Assembly: GCA_035507915.1 (NCBI GenBank)
Contig: DATJNS010000388.1
Location: forward strand, 1-11,376
Length of the DNA stretch: 11,376 nt
From: JACQAI01 sp035507915
GTDB lineage: Bacteria > Pseudomonadota > Alphaproteobacteria > Elsterales > Elsteraceae
Reading direction: 5' to 3'
A program made the translations under genes and the position numbers. Of this stretch, positions 7,187-11,376 are shown piece after piece. The notes beneath the pieces are model-generated. The model was given only the letters and a program-made list of their open reading frames with translations, was not told where the DNA came from and did not search any database. The stretch's first letter is position 1, and the number at the start of each line of letters is the position of its first letter.

Positions 7187-7281
7187 CCGACCCGGTGACC
7201 CGCCGACCGGTTGCTGGGTCTGGACGAGATCGACGACGGCATGGTGACTATCATGATGCAAGTTGCTCGGTGGGACGTGCC

Positions 7282-8550
7282 GTGATTGCACCGGCCTCGC
7301 CGCCTGCGGCGCCACGCAGCTTCTGGGTCGCCGTGATCTGCGGCGCCATGATCCTGACCATCGGCATCGGCGCTCGGCAGAGCTTCGGCATCTTCCAGAA
7401 GCCGATCGCCACCGACCTCCACGTGGGGCGGGAGGTATGGTCGTTCGCCACCGCGATGGCGATGCTGCTGATGGGCGCATTCTCGCCGTTCGCCGGCAGC
7501 CTCGCCGATCGCTTCGGTCCGGCGCGCACGATCGCCAGCGGCGGTCTGCTCTACGTCGTCGGCATGTTCATGATCGCCTTCGCGCACGAAGGCGTCATGC
7601 TTACGCTCGGCAACGTGTTGAGCGGTCTCGGCATGGCGGCGGCCGGCTTCGGCCCGATCCTTGCCGCGATCACGCGCCAGGCGCCGGCTGCCAAGCGCTC
7701 CATGGCGCTCGGCCTGGTCACCGCCGGCGGCTCATTCGGCCAGTTCGCGGTCGTGCCGTTCGCCTCGCTGCTGCAGCACCGGCTCGGCGATTGGCACGCG
7801 ACCATGCTGACCCTCGCCGTCGTGTCGATCGTCATGGTGCCGTTGGCCTTCGGGCTGCGCGCGCCCAGCGCTGCCGCCACGCGGCCCGGTGCTGCGATCC
7901 CGCAAGGCACCGGCGCGGCGTTGCGCGAAGCCTTCAACACGCAAGGCTTCTGGCTGCTCACCATCGGCTTCTTCGTGTGCGGCTTCCACGTGACCTTCAT
8001 CGGGCTGCATCTGCCGCCGTACATCTCCGACAAGGCCGTCGGCATGTCGTTCTTCGGCAGCCCGGTGTCTCCGCTCGAGCTCGGCGGCTGGGCGATCGGA
8101 ATGGTCGGCTTGTTCAACATCATCGGCTCGGTGCTGTGGGGCTGGACCGGCAGCCGCTACCCCAAGAAGGACATGCTGGCGCTGCTCTACTTCCTGCGCG
8201 CGCTCGGCTTCGTGATGTTCCTCGTCCTCCCGCTGTCATGGATCTCGGTGCTGCTGTTCGCGGCGTCGCTCGGCTTCCTGTGGCTCGGCACCGTGCCGCT
8301 GACCAGCGGGCTGGTCGGCTACATGTTCGGCCCGACGCATCTCTCGATGCTGTGGGGCATCGTGTACTTCAGCCACCAGCTCGGCAGCTTCCTGGGCGGC
8401 TGGGGCGCCGGCCGGCTCTACGACCTGGAGGGCAACTACGATCTCGTGTGGCGGGTCGCGGTCGGGCTGGGCCTGTTCGCCGCGGCGATCCATTGGTACA
8501 TCCGCGAGCGGCCCGTGGCGCGGCTTGCCATGGCGGCTGCGGCGGAATGA
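7282..8550 (+). CDS. Major facilitator superfamily (MFS) transporter
   Basis: This is a secondary transporter of about 422 residues with roughly twelve membrane spans, the normal MFS size. The loop between helices 2 and 3 carries motif A (GSLADRFGPAR, about residues 72-82), and helix 1 has GIGARQSFGIFQKPI, a pattern common in monocarboxylate/OFA-like MFS carriers; the substrate cannot be assigned. The reading frame is open from GTG at 7195, but the residues before the hydrophobic core there are Arg-rich and unlike an MFS N-terminus. I prefer GTG at 7282-7284, which has GGTGGGA at 7269-7275 seven bases upstream; GTG at 7270 is a weaker option. The ATGA at 8547-8550 overlaps the stop with the start of a membrane microprotein. 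A stem-loop and the azoR gene precede it, so it is probably a separate transcription unit. Confidence 0.9.
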   Translation: MIAPASPPAAPRSFWVAVICGAMILTIGIGARQSFGIFQKPIATDLHVGREVWSFATAMAMLLMGAFSPFAGSLADRFGPARTIASGGLLYVVGMFMIAFAHEGVMLTLGNVLSGLGMAAAGFGPILAAITRQAPAAKRSMALGLVTAGGSFGQFAVVPFASLLQHRLGDWHATMLTLAVVSIVMVPLAFGLRAPSAAATRPGAAIPQGTGAALREAFNTQGFWLLTIGFFVCGFHVTFIGLHLPPYISDKAVGMSFFGSPVSPLELGGWAIGMVGLFNIIGSVLWGWTGSRYPKKDMLALLYFLRALGFVMFLVLPLSWISVLLFAASLGFLWLGTVPLTSGLVGYMFGPTHLSMLWGIVYFSHQLGSFLGGWGAGRLYDLEGNYDLVWRVAVGLGLFAAAIHWYIRERPVARLAMAAAAE

Positions 8551-8687
8551 GCACGGACGGCGCGCCCCGTTGGCTGATTTGGCCGACCGTCGGCGGCGCC
8601 GTCGTCCTCGCGATTGCGGCGTTCCTGCTCTGGGGTTTGGGTGGCGCCGGTACGCTGCTCGATATGGTCGTGGCCTGGTGCACGTGA
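8547..8687 (+). CDS. 46-residue membrane microprotein coupled to the MFS transporter
   Basis: The ATG overlaps the MFS stop codon as ATGA, a typical sign of translational coupling. The product begins MSTDGAPRWLIWPTVGG, then has one hydrophobic helix (about residues 14-35, VGGAVVLAIAAFLLWGL), and ends in a short amphipathic tail LLDMVVAWCT. It is likely an inner-membrane single-span protein. Small proteins encoded right after transporters often bind and tune them (as AcrZ does for AcrB and KdpF for the Kdp pump), so an accessory subunit of the MFS carrier is a reasonable inference. I do not recognise its family. The evidence is position, coupling and hydrophobicity; chance cannot be excluded for so short a frame. 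Confidence 0.6.
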   Translation: MSTDGAPRWLIWPTVGGAVVLAIAAFLLWGLGGAGTLLDMVVAWCT

Positions 8688-8763
8688 CCGCATCGCGGGG
8701 TCATTGGCGGGCGGTGCCCTCCGTTGCGATGGCGGCGCCGGACCTCGGGTTTGGGAGCGGCGC

Positions 8764-8994
8764 ATAAGCGAGCCCCCATGGAAGGTTCTCGCGAGCCGCG
8801 AGAATCCGACCGCCGACCGCTGCGTCGACATCTTCGCACGGTCGGACGGCAGCTTCGGCTTCGAGGAATATCGGCGCGATCCGGAGGATCGTCGCTGGAC
8901 GCATTTCGGTTATCACGGCGACGTCGTGTTCGCGACGCGTGCCGACGCCGAGGCTGCGGCGACCCGGGCGGTCGCCTGGCTCCGAGACGGCTGA
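8764..8994 (+). CDS. Small conserved-looking cytoplasmic protein, unusual start
   Basis: The frame encodes SEPPWKVLASRENPTADRCV, then DIF, SDGSFGFEEYRRDPEDRRW, HFGYHGDVVFATRADAEAAA and ends AWLRDG. It resembles a family of short uncharacterised alphaproteobacterial proteins with a SRE-DRCVD-F-DGSFGFEE-RRDPED pattern; that resemblance is from memory. Function is unknown; it is soluble and acidic, with no signal or membrane segment. The start is a problem. The natural position, by homology and by the GGGAG ribosome binding site at 8753-8757, is codon 8764-8766, but this reads ATA. In-frame alternatives are TTG at 8704 (96 residues, poor ribosome binding site) or a start inside the preceding microprotein gene. 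The coordinates given use the ATA; the true start is uncertain. The gene ends 14 bp before the convergent glycanase gene. Confidence 0.55.
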   Translation: MSEPPWKVLASRENPTADRCVDIFARSDGSFGFEEYRRDPEDRRWTHFGYHGDVVFATRADAEAAATRAVAWLRDG

Positions 8995-9008
8995 CGGCGC
9001 CGCGCCGC

Positions 9009-11090
9009 CTACAGGAAGAAGTCGACTTCCGGGTGCAGCGCTCCCGGAGCGACGCCCTGAAGCTCGACCAGCGTGTGGGCGGGCGCCGCGCCGCCGGGCG
9101 TGATCATGACCGCGGTGCCGTTGCCGGCGGCTTGCAGGCTGACATGGTCCGCCTCGATCGGGCTGGTGCTCGGGCTCAGCGCCGCGATCACGGCGCGCAG
9201 ATCGAGATGGTCGCGCCCGACCGCGAAATTGGTGATCAGCGCGTCGTGGTCGGCCGGGCCGAACACGTAGAGATTGCTGCCGCCGCCGCCCGTGAAGGTG
9301 TCGGAGCCGCCGCCGCCGATCAGCACGTTGTTGGCGCTGCCGCCGACCAGCGAGTCGTTGCCGACATTGCCCGTCAGCATATCGTTCTGCGTGTTGCCGA
9401 TCGCGGTCGCGCCGCCCGTCGCCTCGATCACGAGGTTCTGCACGTTGGCGGGCAGCGTGTAGCTGTGCGCCCAGCTGTCGACCGTGTTGGTGCCGACGGC
9501 GGCCTGCTCGACGATGTCGGTCGGGTCGGCGATCATGTACGTGTTGCCGCCCTGGCTGCCCACCATGGTGACGCCGCCCCAATGGGACGAGATCTGGCTG
9601 TCCGGCTCGTTCGCCGTCAGGATCTGGCCGGTGGCGGTCGCCGCCACGTAGTTGACCGGCGCGGGGCTGGCGGGGAGCGACAGCGGCAGCTCGACGTTGT
9701 TCGGCGTGAAGCTGCCGAGCGCCGCGTTCTCGAACGTGAGCGTGCCGTGCGTGCCGGTGGTCAGCACGACGTCGGGACCGATCTGCGCCATTGCGGCGCG
9801 CACGTCGTTGAAGCTTTCGAATTCCGGCGCGTCGAGTTTGATCGTGTCGCCGCCGAGCCCGGTCGCAAAGTCCGTGATTGCCGCCGTGCCGGCATGGTCG
9901 AGCACGAACAGGTCGCTGCCGCCGCCGCCGGTCAGGAGGTCGGTGCCGTCGCCGGCGACCAGGGTGTCGTTGCCGACATTGCCGGTCAGGTGGTCGTCCA
10001 GCGCATTGCCGATCCCGGTCGTGCCGGCGCTCTGCTCGAGCACCAGGTTCTCGACATGGTCGGGCAGCACGTATCGATGGGCCCAGCTCTCGACCGTGTT
10101 GATGCCGGTCGCCTGGGCCTGCACCACGTCGCTCGGATCGGCGACGCAGAAGATGTCGGAACCGCTGCCGCCGACCAGGGTCGTGTTCAGGTAGCTGGTG
10201 CCGAGCTGGGTGTTGACGTTGGTCGCCGTGACGATCTCGCCCGCCGCGCCAGCATGGATCCAGGCGACCGGCGCGCCGCTGCTCGGCAGGTTCGGCAGCG
10301 CCACGACGTGGTTCGGATCGGCGTAGGCCTGGATCGACTCGATCTGCATGGTCGCCGGGAACGGCGTGCTTCCATTGGGCGCGCCCGGCCAGCTGCCGGC
10401 GCCGCCGACCGCGAGGTCGGCGATGATGTACATCGGCTGCTTGTCCTCGGATGGCGTCGGCTCGCTCGCGATCGCGACGCCGTCGAGATACCAGGTGATC
10501 GTCGAGGCGGTCCAATCCAGGCCGAAATCGTGGAAGCCCGCGCTGAAGTTCGGCCCGGTATAGGACGCGCGGAATTCCTGCGTGGCGTTCGAGCCGTGCG
10601 TGCTCTCGTAGATTGTGCTCGGGCTTTGGCCGAGCATCTCCATGACGTCGATCTCGCCCGGCACGCCCTGCGCCGCGGGCAGCATCCAGAAGCCGGGCCA
10701 CAGGCCCTGGCCGGCCGGCAGCTCGGCGCGCATGTCGAAATAGCCGTATTGCTGCGCGAACGTGCCGTCGCTCGTGATCATGCCGGACGTGTAGGGCAGG
10801 TCGTCGAGCACCGGCAGCAGCGCGGCTTGCGTCGGCGCGGCGGTGATCGACAGGCCGTTGGTGGAAATCGCGAACGGGTTCAAGCCGAGCGGTGTCGCGC
10901 CGGTGCCCGCGAAGGACGGGTCGACATAGATCTCGGCTTCGTCGTTGACCGCGAGCGTGCGGTCGTTGGCGGTGCCGCCGTTGAACGGGTAGTGCGTCGT
11001 CCAGGTGCCGGTCGCGCCGTTGTTCAAGGCGAGCGACGTGAACCCGTCGCTGAAGGTTTGCAGCAGCCCCGCCGTGCTGAATCCCGCCAT
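9009..11090 (-). CDS. Secreted GH16 beta-glycanase with duplicated RTX modules (ExsH-like)
   Basis: A 693-residue enzyme, numbering from the ATG at 11088-11090. Residues 11-259 are a glycoside hydrolase family 16 domain with the catalytic motif GEIDVMEML: Glu146 nucleophile, Asp148, Glu151 acid/base; WPGFWMLP and WYLDG are also family hallmarks. Such enzymes cut beta-1,3/1,4 links in glucans or galactans. Residues 274-469 and 478-679 are two homologous RTX modules with Gly/Asp nonapeptides that bind calcium outside the cell. There is no N-terminal signal peptide and the chain ends EVDFFL, both fitting type I secretion; the exporter is not in the window. Rhizobial ExsH and Ply enzymes, which trim exopolysaccharide, share these two parts, so exopolysaccharide remodelling is likely, though host-wall glucan is possible. 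The ATG is favoured by GAGGG at 11099-11103, eight bases upstream; GTG at 11099 overlaps that site. Confidence 0.93.
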   Translation of the reverse strand: MAGFSTAGLLQTFSDGFTSLALNNGATGTWTTHYPFNGGTANDRTLAVNDEAEIYVDPSFAGTGATPLGLNPFAISTNGLSITAAPTQAALLPVLDDLPYTSGMITSDGTFAQQYGYFDMRAELPAGQGLWPGFWMLPAAQGVPGEIDVMEMLGQSPSTIYESTHGSNATQEFRASYTGPNFSAGFHDFGLDWTASTITWYLDGVAIASEPTPSEDKQPMYIIADLAVGGAGSWPGAPNGSTPFPATMQIESIQAYADPNHVVALPNLPSSGAPVAWIHAGAAGEIVTATNVNTQLGTSYLNTTLVGGSGSDIFCVADPSDVVQAQATGINTVESWAHRYVLPDHVENLVLEQSAGTTGIGNALDDHLTGNVGNDTLVAGDGTDLLTGGGGSDLFVLDHAGTAAITDFATGLGGDTIKLDAPEFESFNDVRAAMAQIGPDVVLTTGTHGTLTFENAALGSFTPNNVELPLSLPASPAPVNYVAATATGQILTANEPDSQISSHWGGVTMVGSQGGNTYMIADPTDIVEQAAVGTNTVDSWAHSYTLPANVQNLVIEATGGATAIGNTQNDMLTGNVGNDSLVGGSANNVLIGGGGSDTFTGGGGSNLYVFGPADHDALITNFAVGRDHLDLRAVIAALSPSTSPIEADHVSLQAAGNGTAVMITPGGAAPAHTLVELQGVAPGALHPEVDFFL
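9054..9659 (-). repeat. RTX module 2 of the glycanase (internal duplication)
   Basis: This copy encodes residues 478-679. It mirrors module 1 (PVNYVAATATGQILTA, VDSWAHSYTLPANVQNLVIE) and carries four consecutive nonapeptides at 574-609, one more than module 1. The extra nine residues shift the offset from 204 to 213 after the repeats. Residue identity has drifted, so this is an old duplication, not a recent one. Confidence 0.85.
9684..10271 (-). repeat. RTX module 1 of the glycanase (internal duplication)
   Basis: This copy encodes residues 274-469. It runs from PVAWIHAGAAGEIVTA through VESWAHRYVLPDHVENLVLE to three consecutive nonapeptides at 370-396 (GNVGNDTLV, AGDGTDLLT, GGGGSDLFV) and a closing beta segment. 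Most of it aligns without gaps to module 2 at an offset of 204 residues, or 612 bp; for example, TCGTTGCCGACATTGCC occurs at both 9355 and 9967 on the plus strand. Confidence 0.85.
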
Positions 11091-11126
11091 GTCCGCCACC
11101 CTCGAGCCGGTGTCGTCGCGGGTTCG

Positions 11127-11162
11127 GGGTTTAAATTAAACCCATTAAACAATTATGTGCAA
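11127..11162 (-). promoter_or_regulatory. AT-rich palindrome overlapping a candidate glycanase promoter
   Basis: GGGTTTAA-A-TTAAACCC at 11127-11143 is a 17-bp palindrome with 8-bp arms, followed by another TTAAAC half at 11145-11150. On the minus strand TTGCAC (11157-11162) is separated by 17 bp from TTAATT (11134-11139), a modest promoter whose -10 lies inside the palindrome. Transcription would start near 11126, giving a leader of about 36 nt. The position suits a repressor site. The region stands out as an AT-rich island in GC-rich DNA. The cognate regulator is unknown. Confidence 0.45.
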
Positions 11163-11235
11163 AGTCACGCGTTTCGCCGACGCTTGAAGCACAATAAGCT
11201 CAAATTGCTCGACGCAAAGCGCCGGTCGCGCAGCC

Positions 11236-11376
11236 CTAGCGCGCGGCGACGCGGGCTTCGATCGCGTCCCAGACCTGGCGCTCGAGGGTCGCGCCGTCGA
11301 GCCGGTTGATCTCCTGGATGCCGGTCGGCGAGGTGACGTTGATCTCGGTGAGATAGTCGCCGATCACGTCGATGCC
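11236..11376 (-). CDS. gshB: Glutathione synthetase, C-terminal fragment
   Basis: The last 46 codons of a gene that enters from the right edge, ending at TAG (11236-11238). The translation starts GIDVIGDYLTEINVTSPTGI and ends DAIEARVAAR. It matches the C-terminus of GshB, including the GLDIIGDRLTEINVTSPT segment of the E. coli enzyme, where the Glu and Asn of LTEINVTSPTG contribute to Mg-ATP and substrate binding in the ATP-grasp fold. The enzyme joins glycine to gamma-glutamylcysteine to make glutathione in the cytoplasm. It lies 145 bp upstream of the glycanase on the same strand, but the AT-rich promoter between them suggests the glycanase is transcribed on its own. No clear terminator is visible after the stop. 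Confidence 0.92.
   Translation of the reverse strand, partial: GIDVIGDYLTEINVTSPTGIQEINRLDGATLERQVWDAIEARVAAR

Noticed and set aside
7100..7198. 32-codon frame overlapping the azoR stop as ATGA
   Set aside because: Its sequence is mostly the perfect stem-loop, it has no hydrophobic or conserved-looking segment, and nothing else supports translation.
7195..7281. MFS N-terminal extension starting at GTG 7195
   Set aside because: The extra 29 residues are Arg/His/Asp-rich and unlike an MFS N-terminus, with no ribosome binding site. A leaderless start from the TATAAT at 7181 is possible but less likely than GTG 7282.
8701..10701. 666-codon minus-strand frame overlapping the glycanase
   Set aside because: It is the neighbouring frame of the true glycanase gene, Arg-rich throughout, and continues into the convergent small gene.
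11131..11148. Possible CtrA binding site (TTAA-N7-TTAA) upstream of the glycanase
   Set aside because: The three TTAA elements are spaced by one, five and ten bases, none of which is the required seven.
8724..11309. 861-codon open frame on the plus strand opposite the glycanase
   Set aside because: Low-complexity Arg/Ala/Gly/Val composition and overlap with a gene that has GH16 catalytic residues and RTX repeats; it is an artefact of GC-rich third positions.

Overview
The window is GC-rich (roughly two thirds G+C by eye), densely packed chromosomal DNA. The glutathione synthetase C-terminus, the MexF/BepE-type efflux pump and the ExsH-like glycanase with RTX repeats point to an alphaproteobacterium, probably of the Rhizobiales/Rhodospirillales type. 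This is inferred from protein resemblance only; no marker gene settles it. There are no tRNA or rRNA genes, insertion sequences, CRISPR arrays or phage genes.

Left part, all minus strand in the order of transcription from right to left: a LysR-family regulator (4824-5732), an RND periplasmic adaptor (3423-4607), an RND inner-membrane permease (230-3412), then the first 36 codons of a GMC-family flavin oxidoreductase (1-109). The adaptor and permease are 10 bp apart and form a two-gene efflux operon. No outer-membrane channel gene is present in the window.

Middle, plus strand and divergent from the regulator: a small exported four-cysteine protein with a duplicated QGGYLGL motif (5858-6256), a 39-residue acidic membrane microprotein (6321-6440) and an FMN-dependent NADH azoreductase, azoR (6477-7103). 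Spacing and ribosome binding sites suggest one operon. With the LysR gene between this operon and the pump, the layout resembles mexS-mexT-mexEF of Pseudomonas: a redox enzyme, a LysR regulator and an RND pump. A 16-base inverted repeat (two 8-base arms, 6-base spacer) overlaps the lysR ribosome binding site in the divergent gap and is the best operator candidate.

Next on the plus strand: a 12-bp perfect inverted repeat after azoR, an MFS transporter (about 7282-8550), a 46-residue membrane microprotein whose ATG overlaps the MFS stop as ATGA (8547-8687), and a short conserved-looking cytoplasmic protein (about 8764-8994) with no ordinary start codon at its ribosome binding site.

Right part, minus strand: a large secreted GH16 glycanase with two RTX modules 204 residues apart (9009-11090), an AT-rich palindromic promoter region upstream of it, and the last 46 codons of glutathione synthetase, gshB (11236-11376). 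The glycanase has no N-terminal signal peptide and is probably exported by a type I system encoded elsewhere. No non-coding stretch in the window exceeds 300 bases; the longest is the 216-bp adaptor/lysR gap.
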